A stretch of 64,000 bases of DNA. Origin: Bradyrhizobium yuanmingense. GTDB taxonomy: Bacteria > Pseudomonadota > Alphaproteobacteria > Rhizobiales > Xanthobacteraceae. The stretch is from positions 62,001 through 126,000 of the forward strand of contig NZ_JARFML010000006.1 of NCBI RefSeq assembly GCF_029167105.1, written 5' to 3'. Shown here piece after piece: positions 35,444-44,449 of the stretch. Below the pieces are notes generated by a model. That model was not told the DNA's origin. It did no database searches and was given only the letters and a program-made list of their open reading frames with translations. How positions within the stretch are numbered: position 1 is the stretch's first letter; each line of letters begins with the position of its first letter. Position numbers and translations under genes: made by a program.

Positions 35444-38197
35444 ATGTCCAAAGACGCCAAGCCCGCACAGAAGCGTATCGACCAGTTCTTTTCCGGCCCG
35501 GGCGCGCGGGCGGACGACTGGCGCGAGCTCGTGGAGGCAGCCAAGACCTGGGCACGCGTGGGCAATCGTTCGGCCTATGATGCGGCGCTGGCCGATCTTT
35601 CGATCACCGAAGAATTTCACGGCTATCCCGGCATGCAACTGATGGGGGCGCTGCGGGAAGCTGCGGCCGCCGGTGATGGTGGATCATCGTTCGCCCTCGC
35701 GACGAGAATTGCCCAGGCGCTGGCGACGCGATCCTTCCGCCAGCATGCCGGCGACTGGAACGCCAAGGATGATGGCAATGGCGATGCGACGGAGCTGGTG
35801 CCGCCAAGCTTCGGCGCGCATGCCGCGCGTCGGCCCTATTTCGAGACCCTGATCGTCACCGGCGTATCATCCAGCCAGTGGCCGGCGCTGGCCGCCGAAT
35901 GGCGCAAGCTGCGTCGCCCGGTCGATGCGTTCATCTATGAACCCGTGATCGTCGGCAGCCTGGAGGACGCTTTCTGTGCGACGATGCTCAATTCGAACAT
36001 CGGAGCCGTCATCATCAACGAGGGCTTTGGCCTGCGTTCGCGCCACGATGCGCCCGTGCTGCGCTCGATCATGGCCGGGGCCGGTCTCAGCGACGAGACC
36101 GACGCCTCGGCGCTGCGGCTCGCCCAGATCATCAAGCGCGTCAGGCCCGAACTCGACCTTTACATGATCTCGAACCGGGACGTGGAGGAATTGGCCGGCA
36201 ATCCCGAGGCGGACGTCGTCCGCCGCATCTTCTATTCCGTTGAGGAGCTGCTGGAGCTGCACCTGTCGATCCTCGAAGGCATCCAGGATCGCTACGACAC
36301 GCCGTTCTTCGACAATCTCAAGAAATACGCCCAGCGTCCGATCGGCACGTTCCACGCACTGCCGATCGCGCGCGGCAAGTCGATCTTCAAGTCCGACTGG
36401 ATCCGCGACATGGGTGAGTTCTACGGCCCGAACCTGTTCCTGGCCGAGAGCAGCGCCACCACCGGCGGTCTCGACAGCATGCTGGAGCCGACCGGCAACA
36501 TCAAGAAGGCGCAGGAAAAGGCGGCGAGGGCGCTCGGTGCCGACCGCGTGTTCTTCGTCACCAACGGCACCTCGACGTCCAACAAGATGGCGGTGCAGGC
36601 GCTGCTCGCGCCCGGCGACATCGCGATCGTCGACCGCAATTGCCACAAGTCGCACCACTACGGCATGGTGCTGGCCGGCGCGCAGCCGCTCTATGTCGAA
36701 GCCTTCCCGATGACGGAATATTCGATGTATGGCGCGGTGCCGCTGAAGACCATCAAGCAGGCGCTGCTGGGCGCTAAGGCCGACGGCCGGCTCGACCGCG
36801 TCAAGATGGTCGACCTGACCAACTGCACCTTCGACGGCCATATCTACAATACGAGGCGGGTGATGGAGGAATGCCTCGCCATCAAGCCCGATCTGATCTT
36901 CCTCTGGGACGAAGCCTGGTTCGGCTTCGCGCGGTTCTCGCCGTTCCTGCGCCGCCGCACCGGACTTGGCGCCGCCAACGAGATCGAGGCATGGATGCGC
37001 AATCCCAAGTCGGTTGAGGCCTATGAGAAGCAACAGGCCGAGCTCGGCAAGAACCCGTCCGACGAGGTGCTGCTCAAGACCCGGCTGATCCCGGACCCCA
37101 GACAGATCCGGCTGCGCGTCTACCAGACCAACTCGACCCACAAGTCGATGTCGGCGATCCGCCAGGGCTCGATGCTCTCGGTCAAGGACGTCGAATTCCA
37201 CACCGTCGAGCAGCAGTTCAAGGAGGCCGTATTCACCCACGCCTCGACTAGTCCGAACCAGCAGCTGATCGCGAGCCTCGACATCTCGCGGCGGCAGATG
37301 GAGCTGGAAGGCTATGGCCTCGTCGCCAATGCAATCGAGATCGCGTTCGCGATCCGCCAGGCGGTCAACAACAATCCGCTGATCTCGAAATACTTCCGCA
37401 TCCTTGGCGCCGACGCCATGGTGCCGGCGCAGTACCGCCAGAGCGGCTTCACCGACTTCCTCGCCCCCGGCGTCAATTGGGCGAATACACTTAAGAGCCT
37501 CGACGAGGACGAGTTCTGCCTCGATCCCACCCGCATGACGCTGGTGTGCGGCATGGCCGGGTATGATGGCACGCAGTTCAAGGGCATCCTTGCCAACGAG
37601 TACAACATTCAGGTCAACAAGACCTCGCGCAACTCGGTCCTGGTCCAGTCCAACATCAACAACACCCGCAGCGACGTCGCGCATCTGGTCCGTGTTCTCG
37701 CCGAAATCGCGGGCGAGATCGACCGCGGCCTCGCCCAGGGCGGTGCCAATGCGCGGAAGACCTTCGAGGCACGGGTGACGAGCCTCATGAAGGACGTGCC
37801 CGACCTGCCGAACTTCTCACATTTCCATCCGAGCTTCCGCGGCGATGCCGGCACCAAGACCAACGAAGGTGACATCCGCAGCGGCTTCTACGCGGCCTAT
37901 GACGTTGCCGGCTGCGAGCACATTCGCCTCAACGACCCCGAGATCGATCGGAGGCTGAAGGGCGGACCGGAGCTCGTCTCGGCCAATTTCGTCATTCCGT
38001 ATCCGCCGGGCTTCCCGATCATGGTGCCCGGCCAGGTCATCACCCAGGAGACCATCGACTTCATGCGCAAGCTCGATGTGAAGGAGATCCATGGCTACGA
38101 CGCCAAGGAAGGGCTGAAACTCGTACGGACGGAAGCCTTGGCCAAGCTCGGCAAGCCAAAGCCCAGCGCGCAGCCGAAGCTCAAGGCCGCATCATAG
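35444..38197 (+). CDS. Orn/Lys/Arg decarboxylase-family PLP enzyme, long form
   Basis: 917 residues, longer than typical inducible decarboxylases (about 710-760). An N-terminal region (1-130) is unlike the family; then a wing-like domain; then the PLP core with FVTNGTSTSNKMAVQALL, DRNCHKSHHYGMVLAG, the cofactor Asp in FLWDEAWFGF, and Lys567 in NSTHKSMSAIRQGS as the Schiff-base lysine. The C-terminus (from about 760) fits the OKR_DC C-terminal domain with YPPGFPIMVPGQVI. Start at 35444 has GGGAGAGA upstream. Seventeen bases before an AspT-type antiporter gene, suggesting a decarboxylation/antiport pair. Substrate not determined. Confidence 0.85.
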   Translation: MSKDAKPAQKRIDQFFSGPGARADDWRELVEAAKTWARVGNRSAYDAALADLSITEEFHGYPGMQLMGALREAAAAGDGGSSFALATRIAQALATRSFRQHAGDWNAKDDGNGDATELVPPSFGAHAARRPYFETLIVTGVSSSQWPALAAEWRKLRRPVDAFIYEPVIVGSLEDAFCATMLNSNIGAVIINEGFGLRSRHDAPVLRSIMAGAGLSDETDASALRLAQIIKRVRPELDLYMISNRDVEELAGNPEADVVRRIFYSVEELLELHLSILEGIQDRYDTPFFDNLKKYAQRPIGTFHALPIARGKSIFKSDWIRDMGEFYGPNLFLAESSATTGGLDSMLEPTGNIKKAQEKAARALGADRVFFVTNGTSTSNKMAVQALLAPGDIAIVDRNCHKSHHYGMVLAGAQPLYVEAFPMTEYSMYGAVPLKTIKQALLGAKADGRLDRVKMVDLTNCTFDGHIYNTRRVMEECLAIKPDLIFLWDEAWFGFARFSPFLRRRTGLGAANEIEAWMRNPKSVEAYEKQQAELGKNPSDEVLLKTRLIPDPRQIRLRVYQTNSTHKSMSAIRQGSMLSVKDVEFHTVEQQFKEAVFTHASTSPNQQLIASLDISRRQMELEGYGLVANAIEIAFAIRQAVNNNPLISKYFRILGADAMVPAQYRQSGFTDFLAPGVNWANTLKSLDEDEFCLDPTRMTLVCGMAGYDGTQFKGILANEYNIQVNKTSRNSVLVQSNINNTRSDVAHLVRVLAEIAGEIDRGLAQGGANARKTFEARVTSLMKDVPDLPNFSHFHPSFRGDAGTKTNEGDIRSGFYAAYDVAGCEHIRLNDPEIDRRLKGGPELVSANFVIPYPPGFPIMVPGQVITQETIDFMRKLDVKEIHGYDAKEGLKLVRTEALAKLGKPKPSAQPKLKAAS

Positions 38198-38214
38198 GCC
38201 GGGAGGGGACGAAC

Positions 38215-39915
38215 ATGCAGGCATTTTTCGAATTTCTGCGGCAGTATCCGTATCTGCTGCTGTTCTTCGTCGTCGGTCTCGCCGTCTATATCGGCCGGGC
38301 CAGCATCAAGGGTTATGGCCTCGGCATGGTCGCCGGTGCCATCGTGGTCGGTGCGGGCATCTCGGTCTGGGCATCCAGCTATGGCGTGAAGCTGGAGCTG
38401 AACAACTTTGCCAAGAGCCTGTTCTACTATCTCTTCATGTACGGCGTCGGCCTGCGTGTCGGTCCGTCCTTCGTCAACAGCCTGCGCGGCGACGGCATCA
38501 AGTTCCTGTTCCTCGCCGTGGTGTCGAGCATTCTAGGCCTGACACTGGTCGTGCTGGGGGCGAAGCTCTTTGAACTGCCGCCCGGTGCCGCCGGTGGGAT
38601 GCTGGCGGGATCGCAAACCATGTCGGCCGCGATCGGTTCAGCCGAGCAGGCCGTCACGTCAGGTGTCGTGAAGCTGCCAGAGGGCATGAAGCCCGAGGAA
38701 GCCTCGGGCATGATCGCTCTGTCCTACGGCATCACCTACATCTGGGGCACCGTCGGCATCATCCTGATCTGCAAGTATCTGCCGCGCTGGTGGGGCGTCG
38801 ATGCCAAGGCCGCCGCGAAACAGTATGAGAAGGAGTTCGGCGTCAAGGATCTCGAAGGTGGCGGTCTGACCGGCTATCGCCAGTTCGGTCTGCGCGCCTA
38901 CCGGCTGGAAAATCCCGCGACCGTGGGGATGAGCATTGCCAAATTCCGTACGGTGAATCCGGAATACCGGATCGTCAATGTCGGGAGGAACGGCGAGCCA
39001 CAGGGTGCTGATCCAGATCTCGTGCTGCAAAAGGGCGATATCGTCGCGCTGGGCGGCTCGACCGAGCATCTCACCGAGAAGATGGGCCTGATCGGTCCCG
39101 AGGTCGCCGATGCCAAGACGCTCGGGATACCCATGGACCAGGCTGATATCGTCGTCTTCAACAAGGACGTCGTCGGGCGCACGTTCGAATCCTTCCGCGA
39201 TACGGCCATCGCCGGCCAGCTCCAGGTGACCAAGGTCGAGCGTGGCGGCGTGCAGATCCCCGCCGGTCTCAAGACCAAGCTGGAGCGCATGGACATCGTC
39301 TCGGTGGTCGGCCTGAAGTCGGCGGTCAACGAGCTCGGCGAGATGTGGGGCCGCATCGCGCGCGCCAACACTTCGACGGACCTGCTGACCCTCTCAGTCG
39401 GCATGATCATCGGCTTCCTGATCGGCATGATCGAATTCCCGGCCTTCGGTGCCAAGGTCGGCCTCGGCAATGCCGGCGGCCTATTGCTGTCCGGTGTGAT
39501 CGTGTCCTCGGTCGTGTCGCGCCTGCGCTTCTTCGGCAACACGCCAAATGCAGCACGTAACGTGCTCGAGGATCTCGGCCTCGTCGTGTTCGTCGCGATC
39601 GTCGGCGTCAATGCCGGCGCAGGCCTGTTGGCCCAGCTCACCGGCGCGGTGGCGCTGAAGATCTTCATCGTCGGCTTCATCGCGTGCACGATCCCGCCGT
39701 TCATCGTCTGGGCGATCGGGTTCCACGTGTTCAAGATCAATCCGGCGGTGCTGATGGGCGGCGTTGCCGGCGCGCGCTCGCATTCCGGTCCGTGCCGCGA
39801 GGCCGCGGTCGAGATCCAGAGCTCCGTGCCCTGGATCGGATTCCCGGTCGGCTATGCCGTTTCGGGCATCCTTCTCACCATCTTCGGCTACTTCGCAATG
39901 ATATTGGCTCAATAA
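38215..39915 (+). CDS. AspT-family antiporter with two RCK_C domains, paralogue 2
   Basis: 566 residues, same layout as the protein at 31107-32795: N-terminal membrane half (YLLLFFVVGLAVYIGRASIK), central pair of TrkA-C units (LENPATVGMSIAKFRTVNPE; VVGRTFESFRDTAIAGQLQV), C-terminal membrane half with MGGVAGARSHSGPCREAAVE. AspT proteins exchange a substrate amino acid for its decarboxylated product, creating a proton-motive force. Placed right after a decarboxylase gene, it may export that enzyme's product. Substrate is inference. Confidence 0.85.
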   Translation: MQAFFEFLRQYPYLLLFFVVGLAVYIGRASIKGYGLGMVAGAIVVGAGISVWASSYGVKLELNNFAKSLFYYLFMYGVGLRVGPSFVNSLRGDGIKFLFLAVVSSILGLTLVVLGAKLFELPPGAAGGMLAGSQTMSAAIGSAEQAVTSGVVKLPEGMKPEEASGMIALSYGITYIWGTVGIILICKYLPRWWGVDAKAAAKQYEKEFGVKDLEGGGLTGYRQFGLRAYRLENPATVGMSIAKFRTVNPEYRIVNVGRNGEPQGADPDLVLQKGDIVALGGSTEHLTEKMGLIGPEVADAKTLGIPMDQADIVVFNKDVVGRTFESFRDTAIAGQLQVTKVERGGVQIPAGLKTKLERMDIVSVVGLKSAVNELGEMWGRIARANTSTDLLTLSVGMIIGFLIGMIEFPAFGAKVGLGNAGGLLLSGVIVSSVVSRLRFFGNTPNAARNVLEDLGLVVFVAIVGVNAGAGLLAQLTGAVALKIFIVGFIACTIPPFIVWAIGFHVFKINPAVLMGGVAGARSHSGPCREAAVEIQSSVPWIGFPVGYAVSGILLTIFGYFAMILAQ

Positions 39916-39929
39916 GGGGAAGAAGCATC

Positions 39930-40364
39930 ATGAGAAAATTCACCTTCGGCGCTGTCCTGGTCGCCTCGCTCGCCGCCTTTGCCGGCTCCGGCACGTCCGC
40001 GCGTGCCGATACCGGTCAGGTCGCGGTCGTCTTCACCAAGGGCGGCTTCATCGTCGGCGCCGGCGGTGGAGAGGGGGTTCTGCTCTACCGGGGCAAGAAA
40101 TATCCATTCACGGTTTCGGGCATGAGCGTGGGCCTCACCATCGGAGCATCAACGACGAAGTTCACCGGCCGCGCGCTCAATCTGAAGGGGCCGGCGTCCA
40201 TCGAAGGCTCCTACGCGGTGGGCGGTGCGGGTGGGGCGGTCGCCGCCGGTGCCGGCGCCGTGCAGCTGCAGAACGCCAATGGCGTGATCCTTCAGCTCAG
40301 CGGTCCCAGGGTCGGCGCGGAAGTGTCGGCCGCGGTCGGCGGGGTCACGATCCGTCTGAAGTGA
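39930..40364 (+). CDS. Small secreted glycine-rich protein, paralogue 1
   Basis: 144 residues with a signal peptide (AVLVASLAAFAGSGTSARA). Mature part has the pattern VFTKGGFIVGAGGGEGVLLYRGKKYPF, quoted in part, then FTVSGMSVGLTIGAST, GSYAVGGAGG and LSGPRVGAEVSAAVGGVTI. A second copy of this family is at 49460-49939, also as the last gene of a FixK-type operon. Periplasmic or outer-membrane associated; function unknown. Perhaps related to the DUF1134/EipA group, but I am not sure. Confidence 0.75.
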   Translation: MRKFTFGAVLVASLAAFAGSGTSARADTGQVAVVFTKGGFIVGAGGGEGVLLYRGKKYPFTVSGMSVGLTIGASTTKFTGRALNLKGPASIEGSYAVGGAGGAVAAGAGAVQLQNANGVILQLSGPRVGAEVSAAVGGVTIRLK

Positions 40365-40377
40365 TCGGAGCAGGCGG

Positions 40378-40401
40378 CGGGCTGCGTCAGCGCAGCCCGC
40401 T
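40378..40401. terminator. 10-bp hairpin between convergent genes
   Basis: GCGGGCTGCG (40378-40387) pairs perfectly with CGCAGCCCGC (40392-40401) around TCAG. No T-run on either strand, but its place in the 42-base gap between convergent operons suits a bidirectional transcription block. Confidence 0.6.
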
Positions 40402-40406
40402 CGCGT

Positions 40407-41207
40407 TCAAAATCTTTCGGCGACGAAGTTCATTCCCTTCAGGCTGGCCTGGTCGTTGTAGCGTCCCTTGTCCGAGCGCTTCGGCAGCTTGATCTTGTCC
40501 TTCTTGATGCGCTGGTAGTGGATGGCGCCGAGAAGATGGGCGATGCAGTTCAGCCGCGCCTTTCGCTTGTCGTCGGACCGGATAATGAACCAGGGTGCGT
40601 CCTTCGTGCTCGTCTTTTTCAGCATGAGATCGCGCGCCCGCGAATAATCGTACCACCGCCGGAACGATTCCAGGTCCATCGGACTGAGCTTCCATTGCCG
40701 GACGGGATCGTCGATCCGGGCCTTGAAGCGGCGTTCCTGCTCGTCCATGCCGACCTCGAGCCAGATCTTGACCAGGATGATACCGCCGTCGATGACGTAT
40801 TTCTCCATCTGCGGGCACAGGTTGAGGAAGCGCTCGTGCTCGGCGGGTGTGCAGAAGCCCATCACGTATTCGACGCCGGCGCGGTTGTACCAGCTCCGGT
40901 CGAAGATCACGATCTCGCCGCCGGCCGGAAACCGCTCCATGTAGCGCTGGAAGAACAATTGCGTCTTCTCGCGGTCGGACGGCGCGGGCAGGGCGACGAC
41001 GCGGAATACGCGCGGGCTGACCTTCTCGGTGATCGCCTTGATGGTGCCGCCCTTGCCGGCGGCATCCCGGCCCTCGAACAGGATGATGACCCGGAGCTTG
41101 TTCGCCCGCACATAGTCCTGGAGGTGACACAGTTCGACCTGGAGCTTCTCGAGCTCCTTCTCATAATCCTTCCGCTTCATCCGCTGCGCAGCTGCGTCCT
41201 TGGGCAT
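40407..41207 (-). CDS. ppk2: Polyphosphate kinase 2
   Basis: 266 residues, single-domain PPK2. Walker A GRDAAGKGG (47-55), Walker B plus lid FDRSWYNRAGVE, KIWLEVGMDEQERRFKAR, and SPMDLESFRRWYDYSRAR. It transfers phosphate between polyphosphate and nucleoside diphosphates; most enzymes of this length favour making ATP or GTP from polyphosphate. Eleven bases after the small gene upstream, and under the divergent operator at 41737. It would supply nucleotides from polyphosphate when respiration is limited. Confidence 0.92.
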   Translation of the reverse strand: MPKDAAAQRMKRKDYEKELEKLQVELCHLQDYVRANKLRVIILFEGRDAAGKGGTIKAITEKVSPRVFRVVALPAPSDREKTQLFFQRYMERFPAGGEIVIFDRSWYNRAGVEYVMGFCTPAEHERFLNLCPQMEKYVIDGGIILVKIWLEVGMDEQERRFKARIDDPVRQWKLSPMDLESFRRWYDYSRARDLMLKKTSTKDAPWFIIRSDDKRKARLNCIAHLLGAIHYQRIKKDKIKLPKRSDKGRYNDQASLKGMNFVAERF

Positions 41208-41218
41208 GCCGCTCGTTC

Positions 41219-41671
41219 CTAGTCGTCCCAGGATATGGTCACACCGATGTCGCCGGGCACGCCGCCGGGAAAATCGATGATCTGATAGGAGATGCGGTAG
41301 CCGCGCGGTTTCAGGTAATCGGTCCAGAGCTGGAAGATCTCCTTCGGGATTCCGGTCAGGGTGTTCTCCCAGCCTTTCTCCATCTGATTGATGGCGCGGC
41401 CCTTGTCCGTGCACAGCGAGTTGGGGAAGCGATAGACCAGCACTTCAGTGAGGCCGTTACGCACCGCGCGCTGGATGATCGTCGAGGCGAGCTTGATCTT
41501 CTCCTCCTCGGTCTTGCCCGAGGGCTTGCTCAGGCGCTCGATCAAGGCACGCTTCTCGGCCTCGGCCGCGGCGGCAAGGCGCACATACTCATCCGCCTTT
41601 TCGGCCTCCTTGAGGGCGGCTTCCTTGCGAATCTGGGCGGCGCTTGGAATGAGATCGTCTAGGCCGGGCAT
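41219..41671 (-). CDS. Conserved hypothetical protein upstream of ppk2
   Basis: 150 residues, no signal or membrane segment. The N-terminal 55 residues are charged and predicted coiled (EAALKEAEKADEYVRLAAAAEAEKR, quoted in part: EAEKADEYVRLAAAAEAEKR). The C-terminal half is a compact domain with IIQRAVRNGLTEVLVYRFPN, LCTDKGRAINQ and YRISYQIIDFPGGVPGDIG. I do not recognise the family. Co-transcribed with ppk2, so possibly a partner or regulator of it. Confidence 0.7.
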   Translation of the reverse strand: MPGLDDLIPSAAQIRKEAALKEAEKADEYVRLAAAAEAEKRALIERLSKPSGKTEEEKIKLASTIIQRAVRNGLTEVLVYRFPNSLCTDKGRAINQMEKGWENTLTGIPKEIFQLWTDYLKPRGYRISYQIIDFPGGVPGDIGVTISWDD

Positions 41672-41736
41672 GGGCGGCTCCTGGTGATTGCGCGATCAGC
41701 ATGCTGCAGACGCTAGGTTGGCTCGGCCGCGGTTCC

Positions 41737-41750
41737 TTGACTCAAATCAA
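41737..41750. promoter_or_regulatory. FixK/FNR-type operator (divergent)
   Basis: TTGACTCAAATCAA. Centre 41743.5. Predicted starts near 41702 (minus, 31 bases before the ppk2 operon) and 41785 (plus). The plus start excludes the ATG at 41763 and supports the TTG at 41808. Confidence 0.7.
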
Positions 41751-41807
41751 ACAAATGCGAACATGCCAGAACACAGTGCCCATGCACGATTTGACCGGGA
41801 GAGACGT

Positions 41808-42254
41808 TTGAGCGAGCAGCTTCATCCGATGGCACCGCATCATCTGCCGTTCTATCTCGCACCGGGAAGCGGGACCGACACGCTGATGGTGGTGATGGGC
41901 GTATTCCTGATCGGGACCGTGCTCTGGGTCGGCACGCTCTATTGGAAGCTGCACAGCCTGCCCGAGCGGATGGCGCACAAAACGCATAAACTGCAGTTCG
42001 AGCTAGTCGCCGTGCTCGGCCTGATCTCGCTGTTCACGCACATGCACATCTTCTGGATCGCCGGACTGCTCCTCGCGATGATCGATCTTCCGGATTTCGG
42101 CACGCCGCTGCGCAGCATCGCAGGGTCCGTCGAGAAGATCGCCGACGCGACGCCGGCCTCCGATGCGGAGGAAGTCCTGGCCGAGGCGGCCGTCGCGCCG
42201 CCTCCCGCGGACAAGCCGGGACCCGCCAAGGAGAAGGAGCGCAGTCATGCTTGA
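41808..42254 (+). CDS. Small inner-membrane protein upstream of an HlyD-type gene
   Basis: 148 residues with two hydrophobic segments (about 20-42, TLMVVMGVFLIGTVLWVGTL; and 65-88, VAVLGLISLFTHMHIFWIAG). The C-terminal 40 residues are acidic and proline-rich. TTG at 41808 is chosen because GGGAGAG lies eight bases upstream and the predicted transcript would begin after the ATG at 41763. Overlaps the next gene by eight bases. Similar small membrane proteins precede HlyD-like genes of the YibH/YiaV type; function unknown. Confidence 0.7.
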   Translation: MSEQLHPMAPHHLPFYLAPGSGTDTLMVVMGVFLIGTVLWVGTLYWKLHSLPERMAHKTHKLQFELVAVLGLISLFTHMHIFWIAGLLLAMIDLPDFGTPLRSIAGSVEKIADATPASDAEEVLAEAAVAPPPADKPGPAKEKERSHA

Positions 42255-43482
42255 GCTGCTGATCTGCTCCCTCGTCACGATCCTGCCGGACTACCTTTAC
42301 CGTCGCTACGTCCAGGGCAAGCGCCTCGGCAAGGAGATTACCTTTTTCTCGGTCTGGTACGAGCTGCGCTGGGGCATCACCGCCTGCCTGATGCTGACGG
42401 TGTCGTTGATCACCATGATCTTCTACTTCCATCCAGCCACGTCTTCGGCAACGCTTTATTTCCGCACGGTGCCCATCCTGCCCGAGGGCTCCGGTCGGGT
42501 CGCGGACGTCAACGTGGGTTTCAGTGCGCCCGTGAAGAAGGGCGACGTGCTGTTCACGCTCGACAGCTCGAAGCAGAAAGCTGCGGTCGAGACCGCCAGG
42601 CGGAAGGTGGCAGAAGTCGATGCCGCGATGCAGACGGCGCAGGCCGACGTGGTCAAGGCCGAGGCGCAGCTCGGCGAAGCCAGGGCCAACTACCAGCAGG
42701 CCAAGGACGAGCTCGAGGTCAAGACCGAGCTCCAGCGCCGCAATCCCGGCATCGTTCCGCAGCGTGACATCGACAAGCTCCAGGTGCTCGTCGATCAGCG
42801 ACAGTCCGGCATCGACGCCGCGACCGCCGCGAAGCAGTCGGCATCCTTGCAGGTCTCGGTTCTGCTGCCGGCCCAAAAGGCCAGCGCCGAAGCCGCGCTC
42901 GACCAGGCCCAGGTCGAGCTCGACAAGACCCTCGTACGCGCCGGCGTCGACGGGCGCGTCGAGCAGTTCCTGGTGCGCCCCGGCGACGTCGTCAACCAGC
43001 TGATGCGCCCCGCCGGTGTTCTCGTTCCGGAGGGGGCAGGCCGCAAGTCGCTGCAGGCCGGTTTCGGCCAGATCGAGGCGCAGGTCATGAAGCAGGGCAT
43101 GGTCGCGGAAGCGACCTGCATCTCGAAGCCCTGGGTGATCATTCCCATGGTGATCACGACGGTGCAGGATTATATCGCGGCCGGGCAGTTTCGCTCCGGC
43201 GAGCAGCTCATCGATCCGCAGAATGCCGTCCGCCCCGGCACGATCCTGGTGTTTCTGGAGCCGCTGTACAAGGGCGGCCTCGACGGCGTCACACCCGGTT
43301 CGAGCTGCATCGTCAATGCCTACACCAGCAACCACGAGGAGATCTCGGCCAAGGGCACCCCGACCAGCCGGAAGATCGCGCTCCACGTGGTCGACGGCGT
43401 CGGCCTCGTCCATGCGCTGCTGCTCCGCATCCAGGCGCTGTTGCTGCCGATTCAGACGCTCGTGCTGAGCGGCGGCCATTGA
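42247..43482 (+). CDS. HlyD-family membrane-fusion-type protein
   Basis: 411 residues. One or two N-terminal membrane segments (about 1-15 and 30-55), a biotinyl/lipoyl half-motif (EGSGRVADVNVGFSAPVKKGDVLF, quoted in part: RVADVNVGFSAPVKKGDVLF), a long coiled-coil hairpin (about 100-215), the return lipoyl half DKTLVRAGVDGRVEQFLVRPG, and a C-terminal extension with LRIQALLLPIQTL. No matching ABC or RND pump gene is nearby, so it may work with the small membrane protein or a distant pump. Confidence 0.85.
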   Translation: MLELLICSLVTILPDYLYRRYVQGKRLGKEITFFSVWYELRWGITACLMLTVSLITMIFYFHPATSSATLYFRTVPILPEGSGRVADVNVGFSAPVKKGDVLFTLDSSKQKAAVETARRKVAEVDAAMQTAQADVVKAEAQLGEARANYQQAKDELEVKTELQRRNPGIVPQRDIDKLQVLVDQRQSGIDAATAAKQSASLQVSVLLPAQKASAEAALDQAQVELDKTLVRAGVDGRVEQFLVRPGDVVNQLMRPAGVLVPEGAGRKSLQAGFGQIEAQVMKQGMVAEATCISKPWVIIPMVITTVQDYIAAGQFRSGEQLIDPQNAVRPGTILVFLEPLYKGGLDGVTPGSSCIVNAYTSNHEEISAKGTPTSRKIALHVVDGVGLVHALLLRIQALLLPIQTLVLSGGH

Positions 43483-43597
43483 ATCGCGAGAGGAAGACGG
43501 ACGAGATGTGTTCGCCGAAATTCGTCCTCGCCTGCCGTTTCGGCCGCCCTGAGCTGGTCCCGCGCGATAGGAACTCGCGCGAGGAGGTGTGCAAGCA

Positions 43598-43611
43598 TTG
43601 ACTCATGTCAA
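43598..43611. promoter_or_regulatory. Weak FixK/FNR-type operator
   Basis: TTGACTCATGTCAA, matching TTGA-N6-TCAA but with both inner bases changed. Centre 43604.5 predicts a start near 43646, 18 bases before the ATG at 43664. Confidence 0.5.
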
Positions 43612-43663
43612 GCAAGACGATCACCGACGCATCTCAATGTCCTTCATCCGAGGAGGATATGCG

Positions 43664-44449
43664 ATGAGATCAACAACAATTCTTCGTACCAAATTATCTG
43701 GCATCGGCACGGCTCTGCTGCTCGCGGCGATCTCGCCCGCGCACGCCGATGATCCGGCCAAGATCCTGAAATCGATGACGGACTATCTGACCAGCCAGAA
43801 AACCCTGTCTGCTTCGTTCGACAGCGACATCGAGATCATCACGCCGGAGCTTCAGAAGATCCAGTTCGCGAGTTCCGGGCAGATCAAACTGGGCAGGCCC
43901 GACAAGCTCCGCGTCAGGCGCACCGGCGGCTATGCGGATGTCGAGCTGGTCTATGACGGCAAGACCGTCTCGCTCTACGGCAACGACGCCAAAGCCTACA
44001 TGCAAGCCGAGCTGGCGGGCACGGTGGACCAGATGATCGGTGAGATGCAGGCCCATTCCGGGCTCGGCATGCCCGGCACCGATCTGCTGCTCACCAACGC
44101 ATTCGAGGAACTGATGGGCACGGCGACCGACGGCAAGCACATCGGGCAGGGCGTGGTCGACGGGGTCGAATGCGAGCACCTCGCATTTCGCACGCCCGAG
44201 ACCGACTGGCAGATCTGGATCGAGACGGGCGCCAAGCCGGTGCCGCGCAAATACGTGATCACCAGCAAGACGGTGACGGGCGCGCCGCAATACACGCTGC
44301 GGACCAGGGACTGGAAGACCGACGCGTTTGCCGAGGATACCTTCGTGTTCAAGCCGCCGGCAGGCGCCACCAAGATCGAGATCAACTCGGTCGCGATGGC
44401 CGAATTCGACGAACTTCCCCCGGGCACACCGACAGGAGCCAAGAAATGA
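43664..44449 (+). CDS. DUF2092 secreted protein
   Basis: 261 residues with a signal peptide (GIGTALLLAAISPAHA). DUF2092 pattern: ILKSMTDYLTSQKTLSASFD, IQFASSGQIKLGRPDKLRVR, ELVYDGKTVSLYG, VDGVECEHLAFRTPETDWQI and the C-terminal FVFKPPAGATKIE. The fold resembles LolA-like lipoprotein carriers, so a periplasmic lipid or lipoprotein role is possible. ATG at 43664 has GAGGAGG upstream; earlier ATGs would precede the predicted transcript. Overlaps the next gene by four bases. Confidence 0.85.
   Translation: MRSTTILRTKLSGIGTALLLAAISPAHADDPAKILKSMTDYLTSQKTLSASFDSDIEIITPELQKIQFASSGQIKLGRPDKLRVRRTGGYADVELVYDGKTVSLYGNDAKAYMQAELAGTVDQMIGEMQAHSGLGMPGTDLLLTNAFEELMGTATDGKHIGQGVVDGVECEHLAFRTPETDWQIWIETGAKPVPRKYVITSKTVTGAPQYTLRTRDWKTDAFAEDTFVFKPPAGATKIEINSVAMAEFDELPPGTPTGAKK

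Noticed and set aside
41763..41807. ATG at 41763 as start of the small membrane protein
   Set aside because: It would lie upstream of the transcription start predicted from the operator at 41737, and the TTG at 41808 has a better ribosome site.
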